In this document: positions 30,601 to 40,101 of the stretch, in pieces
How the letters are laid out: the number at the start of each line of letters is the position of its first letter
Numbering within the stretch: the first letter of the stretch is position 1
DNA from: Epinephelus fuscoguttatus
Lineage: Eukaryota; Chordata; Actinopteri; Perciformes; Serranidae
Direction of reading: 5' to 3'
Length of the DNA: 64,000 nt
Assembly: GCF_011397635.1 (NCBI RefSeq)
Contig: NC_064769.1
Coordinates: 40,828,033 to 40,892,032, forward strand
Notes under the pieces: generated by a model
What the model saw: only the letters and a program-made list of their open reading frames with translations
The model's database searches: none
What the model was told of the DNA's origin: nothing
Translations under genes and position numbers: made by a program

Positions 30601-33600
30601 AGGTGAAGTTTTAGAGTCCTCACATCACTTGCAGAGATCCAAGGGGAGAGGAGGTAGCAACACAACTCCACCTAATGGAGGCTGACGGCGCCCCAGATTC
30701 AAACGTCCAAAAACACATCATTGAAACCACAAAATATCTCCATACTGCTCGTCCGTAGTGATCCAAGTGTCCTGAAGCTGACATAAAAAGTTTTTTTTCT
30801 AGCTGCCTCTCTGTAGACCGCACTCACGTGTGCACGCTTGCGCAAAACCGAGAGACATGGGCACTGCCTTCATGTGTGTTCACGTGCTTTCACTGGTCTC
30901 GTGCACAAGTGCACACACGTGAGCTCGGTGTACACAGAAGGAGAATATTGTGTGTCTGCTATTTGCCACAAAGCAGCTGGACTGAATGTCACTCACAGTT
31001 TGTATTTGGTCAAGTAACATCAGGGGCCAACGGGCAGACAAACTGACGGACTGATGGACCGACGTCCTACAGCTGCCGAACATTTGTCTTTAATATCGAC
31101 ACATTAGAGCTTTTTTTCATGGTGAACTGACGACCTCCTTCCTGACAGGACAGACTCAGGGTCGTGTCAGTCCAATCAGATTCATCCGTTTGATATAAAT
31201 ATCCAGCATTCACAGAATATAGTGAACAAGCTAACAATGCTAACGACGTTCACAACAGATCGGAAACATGCACTAACATTTGGATATTAAACAAAAGTCA
31301 GAGACTGTGTCGTATTAACTCTTTAATGTCCATACAATTTCCTCGGGACAATAATAACTTTTTTTTTTCTAACAGACTTCAGAGTTTTTTAAATATTGGA
31401 CTACCAAACAGCTGAGAAGTCACATGATGCTATTTATTAAAACAAACATATCAGCAGTGTTATTAATTCTACATATTTAACATCACAGTGATTGAAAACA
31501 CCTCAGAAATGGTGAATATCAGATTTTTTCCATCAAATATAAAATGGAATAACATTAAATACATGAATAAAATAACAGTGAATGTATAATTTTTTTATTT
31601 GACAAAATGTATGATCTCCGTCACCACAGCGACACAGTTCAATCTTAGACAGTAAAACATACTGATGACATCATTTCAGTATTTGTATGTAACAGATAAC
31701 TTGAAATGTGTCGTCAAAAAATGATCAAGTTTTTTTATTTTGTAGAATTATATTTTAATGACATTATACTGTTCCTCCAGAAAATTGCGATAGCAATAAT
31801 TAACGCAGTCCGCATTATTGGCGGGTGCTTGAAATTTTTCAGAAGTCTTGCAATTTTTCCGAGTATTTACGCATTTTCCGGCTGACCGGAAATGGTCGTG
31901 CATGCAGCGTCATTTGAAACGTCATCAGACGCATCATCAAATGCGCTAATGGCACTGCAGTGTGGAGAAACGCTCAGTATTGACAACAGAATGTGCACTG
32001 TGTGAATATGACCATATGTGTTGAATGTATTAAAATGTTGTGTTTACAGAAGATGGAACTGACATGTTGTTGTACAGTCACATCGTCTGGTTTGAGAGCG
32101 ACAATATTCACTCAGGATCTTTTGATCATTATTGGAGTCCATGTTTTGAAACTAATTAAACAAAACTAAAGAAGAGAACTATAAAAAACATTTGCGGCTA
32201 TTTTTGTAATATTCAGTATGATTATTATAGCGAGTGACTACATGACTTATTTTTTGGGAGGTAGTAGTTTAAAAAAAAAAAAAGCAACAACAACTTTTTT
32301 CTCCTTTTGTCATTTGCCACAATGATGTGATTTTTGACATAATTGGCCACAAATTCAAGGGTTTTTTTGCCGCGAGATTCTGGAGGGACTGATTATCTTA
32401 GCTTTGCTACCTTTACCATTTCTTATGTCTCTGCTGTGTCCCTGATGTCTCTCTAATGTCTCTGCTGTGTCCCTGATGTCTCTCTAATGTCTCTGCTGTG
32501 TCCCTGATGTCTCTCTAATGTCTCTGCTGTGTGTCTGATGTCTCTGCTGTGTGTCTGATGTCTCTGCTGTCTCTCTAATGTCTCTGCTGTGTTTCTAATG
32601 TCTCTGCTGTGTGTCTGATGTCTCTGCTGTCTCTCTAATGTCTCTGCTGTGTTTCTAATGTCTCTGCTGTGTGTCTGATGTCTCTGCTGTCTCTCTAATG
32701 TCTCTGCTGTGTTTCTAATGTCTCTGCTGTGTGTCTGATGTCTCTGCTGTCTCTCTAATGTCTCTGCTGTGTGTCTGATGTCTCTGCTGTGTGTCTGATG
32801 TCTCTGCTGTCTCTCTAATGTCTCTGCTTTGTGTCTGATGTCTCTGCTGTGTGTCTGATGTCTCTGCTGTGTGTCTGATATTTCTCTAATGTCTCTGCTG
32901 TGTGTCTAATGTCTCTGCTGTGTGTCTGATGTCTCTGCTGTCTCTCTAATGTCTCTGCTGTGTGTCTGATATCTCTCTAATGTCTCTGCTGTGTGTCTAA
33001 TGTCTCTGCTGTGTGTCTGATGTCTTTGTTGTGTCTCTGCAGGTAAGAACAGACGTCTGAAACAGGCTAAAGAAGAAGCTCAGGCTGAGATTGAACAGTA
33101 TCGACTGCAGAGAGAGAAAGAGTTCAAGACCAAAGAGGCTGCTGTATGTACACTACACACTGCTACATACTACTACACACTGTGACACACTACTACACAC
33201 TGCGACACACTACGGCACACCACTTGTACTTTTTCTGTCTTGAGTGTATTCGAAATGTAAATTTCTAATAAAATATTTCAAAATAAGAGCTGTTACATTT
33301 TCCTTGATGTTTTTATTTTATATTTTAAAGTATTATTTGTCATTTTCTCACATGTTGATGTTTTACTGCCGTTTGAATATTTAATATTTTGCTTAAATAT
33401 TTTCTTTATTTTTGTATTCTAATAAACTTCATAAATTAGTGAGATTTAATTTTTAAATTTCAAAATAAAGGTAAATGTTGAATTATTTTGACGTTAACAG
33501 ATTTCATGTTCTTTTGTTTCATTAACATCATGTCAGAGTTTTTTAATCACGCCTCCCTTCCCCCACAGGCCCTCGGTTCCCATGGCAACAGTGCGGTTGA

Positions 33601-33742
33601 GGTTGACCGTGACACAGCGGAGCGGATGGGTCGTATCCAGGCCAGTTACCGCGGTAACCGGGAGGCGGTGCTGGGCGAGCTGCTTCGACGCGTCTGTGAC
33701 ATCCAGCCTGAATTTCATGCTAATTACCGCGTGGCTGGCTGA
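27650..33742 (+). CDS. atp6v1g1: V-type proton ATPase subunit G1 (complete, 3 exons)
   Basis: Subunit G of the V1 sector: with subunit E it forms the peripheral stalks that hold the cytosolic ATPase head against the membrane rotor during proton pumping into endosomes, lysosomes and Golgi. Exons 27650-27731, 33043-33143 and 33569-33742 (stop TGA) join into 118 residues, the human length. Exon 1 encodes [20 protein letters not shown], exon 2 [20 protein letters not shown], and exon 3 the more variable C-terminus ending [15 protein letters not shown]. The protein is a long charged helix without membrane segments, as expected. Conservation of the first 60 residues is near complete, while exon 3 diverges, as is usual in this family. 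Intron 1 (5.3 kb) holds several transposons and a minisatellite that runs up to the exon 2 acceptor. Confidence 0.97.
28730..29060. repeat. possible dispersed repeat in atp6v1g1 intron 1
   Basis: The block GTTTCACGCTGGTATCCCGC ... GTACCGTTCCAGGGGCGGAG resembles a repeated fish element, but I cannot find its ends. A (CAAT)n tract lies at 28462-28491. The rest of 27732-28730 shows nothing recognisable. Confidence 0.35.
29103..30375. mobile_element. TTAA-flanked inverted-repeat element
   Basis: TTAA at 29099-29102 and 30376-30379 borders inward-facing ends AGGGGCAAAAAGCGAAAT and ATTTCGCTTATTGCTCCT, which pair over about 18 bp with two mismatches. The 1.27-kb interior is GC-richer, full of GCTAACGTTAGCT words, and has a 21-G run (30177-30191 region) but no transposase. 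TTAA duplications occur in the piggyBac and Kolobok superfamilies; the ends do not look like piggyBac. Confidence 0.6.
30530..31130. mobile_element. TTAAAGGGATAGT-type non-autonomous element
   Basis: The left end TTAAAGGGATAGTGCGCCCA followed by AATTCAGCCATTATCTACTC and GATCCAAGTGTCCTGAAGC is a common fish repeat. The expected right end (GGTGAACTATCCCTTTAA) is only weakly seen as GGTGAACTGACG near 31123. No ORF of its own. Confidence 0.55.
31769..32391. mobile_element. TIR transposon, copy 2 of the 6-bp-TSD family
   Basis: Ends CTGTTCCTCCAGAAAATTGC and GATTCTGGAGGGACTG. The flanks ATTATA (31763-31768) and ATTATC (32392-32397) agree at 5 of 6 bases. Same family and orientation as 12998-13640. 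Confidence 0.78.
32400..33035. repeat. about 20-bp minisatellite ending at atp6v1g1 exon 2
   Basis: Units are TGTCTCTGCTGTGTGTCTGA and TGTCTCTGCTGTCTCTCTAA, arranged partly as 60-bp composites (32560-32760). The pyrimidine-rich last units form the polypyrimidine tract of the exon 2 acceptor (TTGTGTCTCTGCAG, ending at 33042). Confidence 0.93.
33144..33568. other. atp6v1g1 intron 2
   Basis: A short ACTACACACTG repeat at 33150-33225, then AT-rich sequence. No further element seen. Confidence 0.6.
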
Positions 33743-34033
33743 GGGGAGGGGCCACTCGACTGAAGGGGGGCGGGGCAAACCGAAGAGACGTGCACGTTAG
33801 CAACATTAGCATTGTTAGCTTCAATCACAGCCAAACCCTTTTAAGTTTCTGTGACGTCAACTAAAATTCTCCCAGAATGACGATTTATTTTGAAGGTGTG
33901 AGTATCTTACTGTTTTCCTGCTCCAAGCAAAGACGACTGCGTTGATGATAAATGTTGTTACTGTGTTGATGTTTACGAAGTATTTATATATATATCAGAA
34001 TTAATTTCTTTAAATTTTTCTTGGATCTAACAA

Positions 34034-34346
34034 AATAAAAGTCTCCTTTCACTGCCGAGGAAATCAGCCAATCAGGCGTCGGATAAAGTTCCGAAGTAAT
34101 CTATGAAATCAGTTCTGATGGCTGATTGGTTGTTTCCTCTGAACCCTCCTCCAATCAGGAGTAACGACTTGTCTCTCTCTAACCTGATTAGCTAGAGAAA
34201 GAGGAAAGGCTTTTATTGTGAAACTCTATACATTGTAATGAGTTTTTTGGTTGTTTCCTGTGTGTGACCATGTGACTTCCTGTCTCTTCTTGTTCTGATG
34301 ACTTCCTGTTGATGTTTGTGACGTGATGATGATGAAAAAAAATAAA
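34034..34346 (+). terminator. atp6v1g1: atp6v1g1 polyadenylation signals
   Basis: AATAAA occurs at 34034-34039 and again at 34341-34346, about 290 and 600 bases after the stop codon. The second is followed by GT-rich sequence. Either or both could end the 3' UTR. Confidence 0.6.
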
Positions 34347-34860
34347 CTGAAAATATCAAACTTAATATCGATTGGCTGAAGCTGTGTGACGCTGCTCTGT
34401 GATTGGCTGAAGCTGGGTGGGTTTCAGATCAGATCAAATCAACTTGATTGATCCTTTCCAGGAATTTGTTTTAATGTCTCCGTGGCGGAGGAGTCGGTCG
34501 CTCCCAGGGGCCCGTTCTCTGCTCTGGAGAGAGGCCGATGTGACGTGGATGATTTTCCAGGGTGACGCTGACACTTTTCTCACAGTAGCTCTGTTCGTGT
34601 TTGAATTCAGATCAAAGCCAAATAACAATTCATCACACATGTCGTCAAACATTTTTACAGTTACTTAAAACCCCATCAAATGTTTCTGAGAGTCCATTTA
34701 CACACATCAACAGCGTACAGCCATTTTTAAAAATTGTTTCAACATTGTAATAATATTTTCCAAACATTTCATCAACATTTAGTCTTAAATTTAATCAAAA
34801 TATTTTTGGTGGACATTTAAATATTTTTCCAGACATTTAATTAAATTATTTTTTAATTTT

Positions 34861-34871
34861 GTGCGTGTGTG

Positions 34872-34942
<71 letters not shown>

Positions 34943-35057
34943 GTAACCTCTGCTGATACACACTAACACACTGTTTGCCACTGTATGAAACTCCTTAAAG
35001 AAGTGTCACAGTTTAAGACTTTATAGTGTGTAATGAAGAACACACGCCTGCGAGGTT

Positions 35058-35102
<45 letters not shown>

Positions 35103-35208
35103 ATATATATATACATATATATATATATATGTATGTATGTATGTGTATATATATATATATATATATAGTGTGTGTGTGTGTGTATATATGTATATATATA
35201 TATATATA
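34861..35208. repeat. (GT)n - 115-bp segment - (TA)n composite
   Basis: (GT)n at 34863-34934; a unique-looking segment 34937-35056 (ACCTCTGCTGATACACACTA ... ACACGCCTGCGAGGTT) with a near-copy at 47607-47722; then (TA)n with (TG)n to 35208. The TA tract received the two Tc1-like insertions that follow. Confidence 0.85.
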
Positions 35209-36824
35209 CAGTACAGGCCAAAAGTTTGGACACACCTTCTCATTCAATGCGTTTTCTTTATTTTCATGACTATTTACATTGTAGATTCTCACTGAAGGCA
35301 TCAAAACTATGAATGAACACATGTGGAGTTATGTACTTAACAAAAAGGTGAAATAACTGAAAACATGTTTTATATTCTAGTTTCTTCAAAATAGCCACCC
35401 TTTGCTCTGATTACTGCTTTGCACACTCTTGGCATTCTCTCCATGAGCTTCAAGAGGTAGTCACCTGAAATGGTTTTCCAACAGTCTTGAAGGAGTTCCC
35501 AGAGGTGTTTAGCACTTGTTGGCCCCTTTGCCTTCACTCTGCGGTCCAGCTCACCCCAAACCATCTCCATTGGGTTCAGGTCAGTGACTGTGGAGGCCAG
35601 GTCATCTGCCGCAGCACTCCATCACTCTCCTTCTTGGTCAAATAGCCCTTACACAGCCTGGAGGTGTGTTTGGGGTCATTGTCCTGTTGAAAATAAATGA
35701 TCGCCCAACTAAACGCAAACCGGATGGGATGGCATGTCGCTGCAGGATGCTGTGGTAGCCATGCTGGTTCAGTGTGCCTTCAATTTTGAATAAATCCCCA
35801 ACAGTGTCACCAGCAAAACACCCCCACACCATCACACCTCCTCCTCCATGCTTCACAGTGCCAGGCATGTGGAATCCATCCGTTCACCTTTCTGCGCCTC
35901 ACAAAGACACCGGTTGGAACCAAAGATCTCAAATTTGGACTCATCAGACCAGCACAGATTTCCCACTGGTCTAATGTCCATTCCTTGTGTTTCTTGGCCC
36001 AAACAAATCTCTTCTGCTTGTTGCCTCTCCTTAGCAGTGGTTTCCTAGCAGCTATTTGACCATGAAGGCCTGATTCGCGCAGTCTCCTCTTAACAGTTGT
36101 TCTAGAGATGGGTCTGCTGCTAGAACTCTGTGTGGCATTCATCTGGTCTCTGATCTGAGCTGCTGTTAACTTGCGATTTCTGAGGCTGGTGACTCGGATG
36201 AACTTATCCTCAGAAGCAGAGGTGACTCTTGGTCTTCCTTTCCTGGGTTGGTCCTCATGTGTGCCAGTTTCGTTGTAGCGCTTGATGGTTTTTGCGACTC
36301 CACTTGGGGACACATTTAAAGTTTTTGCAATTTTCCGGACTGACCGACCTTCATTTCTTAAAGTAATGATGGCCACTCGTTTTTCTTTAGTTAGCTGATT
36401 GGTTCTTGCCATAATATGAATTTTAACAGTTGTCCAATAGGGCTGTCGGCTGTGTATTAACCTGACTTCTGCACAACACAACTGATGGTCCCAACCCCAT
36501 TGATAAAGCAAGAAATTCCACTAATTAACCCTGATAAGGCACACCTGTGAAGTGGAAACCATTTCAGGTGACTACCTCTTGAAGCTCATGGAGAGAATGC
36601 CAAGAGTGTGCAAAGCAGTAATCAGAGCAAAGGGTGGCTATTTTGAAGAAACTAGAATATAAAACATGTTTTCAGTTATTTCACCTTTTTTGTTAAGTAC
36701 ATAACTCCACATGTGTTCATTCATAGTTTTGATGCCTTCAGTGAGAATCTACAATGTAAATAGTCATGAAAATAAAGAAAACGCATTGAATGAGAAGGTG
36801 TGTCCAAACTTTTGGCCTGTACTG
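35209..36824 (-). mobile_element. Tc1-like transposon A with about 270-bp inverted repeats
   Basis: Ends CAGTACAGGCCAAAAGTTTG / CAAACTTTTGGCCTGTACTG with TA on both sides (35207-35208, 36825-36826). The inverted repeats extend to about 35480 and 36553 and so include the 3' end of the transposase gene. Transposase lies on the minus strand. Confidence 0.93.
35368..36412 (-). pseudogene. Tc1-like transposase, frameshifted
   Basis: Begins MARTNQLTKEKRVAIITLRN at about 36412. The paired helix-turn-helix region follows (VRKIAKTLNVSPSGVAKTIK; GRPRVTSASEDKFI; RTVKRRL-type second domain). The DDE catalytic part is spread over three frames: 36412-35807, then 35868-35638 (VKHGGGGVMVWGCFA; the NDPKHTS block appears out of frame as MTPNTPP), then 35570-35368 (WGELDRRVKAKGPTSAKHLW ... 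GGYFEETRI-stop). At least two frameshifts and a small deletion make it inactive. Confidence 0.9.
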
Positions 36825-36870
36825 TACATACACACATATATATACATATATGTGTGTATGTATGTATATA

Positions 36871-38489
36871 CAGTGGTGGAAAAAAGTTTTCGGACACCCC
36901 ATGCATTTGTGAAATATTGCATTAAGAATCACTCTTAGGTCTTCAAGTGCAATTTCTTTTAGTACAGTCACAGCCAAAATACTAAATAAATCCTAAAAAA
37001 GCCATTAAAAACTTAAAATTGATTGGTTCCATAAAAATACATAAGAAATTTTGAGTATTGGGTCATTTTGGTACCAGTGATGAAGGTCGTTCTTTTTATT
37101 AAAAGACACAATTTTTGTTGCCAAGCTTCGTGTCTACATAAAGCCAGCACATTTGAAAGTTCTTCAGACACAAAAATGGCTAAAACAAGGAACCTAACGC
37201 AGGAAACACGCCTGAAGATAAAGATTCTCAGCCAGGAAGGGTACAGCTGCGCCAGATAGCCAGGAAGTGCAGATGCAGTCCTTCAGCAGTTGGATACACT
37301 CTGCAGAAATACAGGCGAACCAACAGCTTGGAAGACAACCCAAGATCTGGGCGTCCAAGGGTTTCTTCAGCACGAAATGACCGCATCCTGATCCGCATGT
37401 GCAGGCAAAACCGCCGAATGACATCACCGGAGCTTCAGCAGCAGTGGTCAATCCAAACTGGTGTCAGTGTTCCACCCGCACTGTCGTGGCCGACTTTTAG
37501 ATCATGGCTTAGGTCCTACAAGGCTATCAAGAAGCCCCTGATCAATGAGAGACAGAGGTTAGCCGGCGTCGTTGGGCCCAGGCACACAAGAACTGGACAG
37601 CCAGGAACTGGAAGAAGATTTTGTGGTCAGATGAGTCCAGTTTCCAGCTTTATCTTCCTCCTACTAATGTGAGAGTGCAGAAGGCCAGGCGAAGCATTAT
37701 CTCAGCATGTACAGTACCTACTGTCAAGCATGGTGGAGGCAGTATCATGGTTTGGGGATGCATGAGTGCTGCTGGTGGTCATCTCACTGTGTCTGTGATG
37801 GCACATTGAACTCTACCAAGTATTGTACCATTCTCCAAACCCACATGCTCCCTTCTGCACGTGCACTGTTCCGTCGAGGTAAAAACTGGATGTTTCAACA
37901 AGATAATGCCCCTTGCCACACATCCAAGGCCAGTAGAACTTGGCTGCAGGAGCACAGTATCCAGGTCTTAGAGTGGCCAGCTCAATTCCCGGACATGAGC
38001 CCCATTGAAAATCTGTGGTGGATTATCAAAAGGTCTGTTTCAAAGCATAAACCAAAGAATTTAGAAGAATTAAAAGCAGTAATTCAAGAAGAATGGGACA
38101 AGATTACCCTCAACCGTGTGAAAGGCTCGTGGGGAACATGCCAGCCAGGATTAGAGCTCTACTACGTGCCAATGGCAGGACTACTAAATATTAATTTGAT
38201 GATGTGATGGTTTATTTATTTTTTGTTCAGTTTTGAACACATTCTCTGTTATTTGTTGACTCTGATACCGACAATGTTGAGAACTGACATATTGAAACTG
38301 TCAAGAATTTAGTTTTGTTAGTTTTTCTTGTGAACAATAAACAAAAAAATATAATTTGTCTTTGTTTGTATCTGTCTAATGCAGCCACACCTTTTGAAAC
38401 ACAAAAAAGATTTTTCCACAAATATTTCATGATAATATTTGAGATTGTGTAAAATTTTAAGGGTGTCCGAAAACTTTTTTCCACCACTG
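36871..38489 (+). mobile_element. Tc1-like transposon B
   Basis: Ends CAGTGGTGGAAAAAAGTTTT / AAAACTTTTTTCCACCACTG, flanked by TA (36869-36870 and 38490-38491) inside the same TA/TG microsatellite as element A, only 46 bp away. A different family from A by termini and transposase. Confidence 0.93.
37176..38190 (+). pseudogene. Tc1-like transposase B, frameshifted
   Basis: Starts MAKTRNLTQETRLKIKILSQ at 37176. The first frame ends at 37259 after a 1-base loss in the HTH. Later segments in other frames read NSLEDNPRSGRPRVSSARND, ILWSDESSFQLYLPPTNVRV, TVKHGGGSIMVWGCMSA, WMFQQDNAPCHTS, and QFPDMSPIENLWWIIKRSVS. Thus the D, D and E motifs (WSDES, QQDNAPCH, PIENLW) are all present, but not in one frame. 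Close in design to other fish Tc1 transposases of about 340 aa. Confidence 0.9.
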
Positions 38490-38555
<66 letters not shown>

Positions 38556-38880
38556 TATATATGTGTATATGTATATATATAAAAAAAAAAATTCTTTTTT
38601 TTTTCCAAAAATTTTGACATTTTAATATTTTTCCAGACATTTTATTAAATAATTTTTTAACGTGAATAATATATTTTTAAACATTTTATTAACATTTTTT
38701 TGGACATTCTATCAACATTTTTTGGACTTTCGATAATATTTTTCTGATATTTTATGAACTTTTTTTGGGATATTTTCCAACATTTTATTGATTTTTATCA
38801 AATGTGAATAAATGCTAACAGCCTGTTTGGACCCTGCTAAATGCTGATTGTAGATTTATTTAAAGATGGATGAATCAATC
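38490..38880. repeat. (TA)n tail of the microsatellite and AT-rich sequence
   Basis: TA/TATG repeats to about 38580, then degenerate CATTTTATTAACATTTTTT words similar to 34680-34860. This suggests that the microsatellite and its AT-rich flank were continuous before the Tc1 insertions. Confidence 0.6.
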
Positions 38881-39134
38881 GCATGGACGTGCTGACGTAT
38901 TGCGGTAAGCGAGTTGTGTCATTTCCGGTGTTTCTGTGACAGCGTCTCTGTACTGCTCTGGTGAATTCCACTTGCCTGCTTTCTCACCTCAGTTGCTTTA
39001 ACGTCTACTTCAAGTCATAACCCACACTGGTTCTGTTTAAGCACCTATAGCTCTCCTCCTTTCTACGACTTTCTCGCTAATCTCTTAGCTGTTGTTTGCA
39101 CGCTCTTAGCCTTGGTTGCTACATTAGCTTAGCC

Positions 39135-40000
39135 ATGGCTTCTCCTTCTCCTGCCCTCTGTTGCCCGGTGTGTCAAATGTTCAGTTATGCCTCTGCCTCC
39201 TTTAGCGACAGTGGTAATTGTAACAAGTGTAGATTATTTGCTGCGTTGGAGGCGAGGCTTAGTGAATTAGAAGCGCGGCTCCGCACCATGGAAAACCATT
39301 CAGTAGCTGCGGTAGTTAGCCAGCCCCCTGTAGCCGGTGCGGAGCCACATAGCCTGAGCCTCTGCTAACTGTCCTCCGGTAACTCCCGTTCAGTCGGGAG
39401 GTTCGGTTACGGTTCGCCAGAAGCACAGCTCCAAGCCGAAGCCCACGGCTCACCACCAGCCTGTTCACGTTCCAACCGCTTTTCCCCACTCAGCGACACA
39501 CACCGCTGAGGATAAAACTCTGGTTATTGGCAGCTCTATTCTGAGAAACGTGAAGTTAGCAACACCAGCGGCCATAGTCAAATGTATTCCTGGGGCCAGA
39601 GCGGCGACATTGAATCTAATTTAAAACTGCTGGCTAAAGCTAAACGTAGATTCAGTAAGATTGTTATTCACGCCGGCGCCAATGACACCCGTTACGCCAA
39701 TCGGAGGTCACTAAAATTAATATTGCTTCGTGTGTGAATACGCAAAAACGATGTCGGACTCGTAGTTTTCTCTGGACCCTCCCAAATCTGACCAGTGATG
39801 ACATGTTTAGCCGCATGTCATCATTTAACCGCTGGCTGTCCAGGTGGTGTCCAGCAAACGATGTGGGTTTTGTTAATAATTGGCAAACTTTCTGGGGAAA
39901 ACCTGGTCTTATTAGGAGAGACGGCATTCATCCCACTTTGGATGGAGCTGCTCTCATTTCTAGGAACCTGGCAAACTTTATTAGTAATTTAAATCCCTGA
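39135..40000 (+). pseudogene. L2 ORF1 with zinc-ribbon, coiled coil and SGNH esterase
   Basis: Starts MASPSPALCCPVCQM at 39135. A C-x2-C ... C-x2-C zinc motif (CPVC, CNKC) is followed by a short coiled coil (LEARLSELEARLRTMENHS). After a frameshift near 39370, an SGNH-hydrolase-like domain is readable: [13 protein letters not shown] (nucleophile block), [10 protein letters not shown] (GxND block) and, in a further frame, RRDGIHPT (D-x2-H block) ending FISNLNP at 40000. Esterase-containing ORF1 is known from the CR1/L2 group; its role in retrotransposition is not settled. Confidence 0.82.
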
Positions 40001-40101
40001 CAACCCAGAGTTGAGATCAGGACTCAGAGTCGCAGTCCTAAACGCTCTCTGAGCTTCTAGTTCAGTTACCCAGCCATAGTTTTAATAGTTTTATACAAAC
40101 G

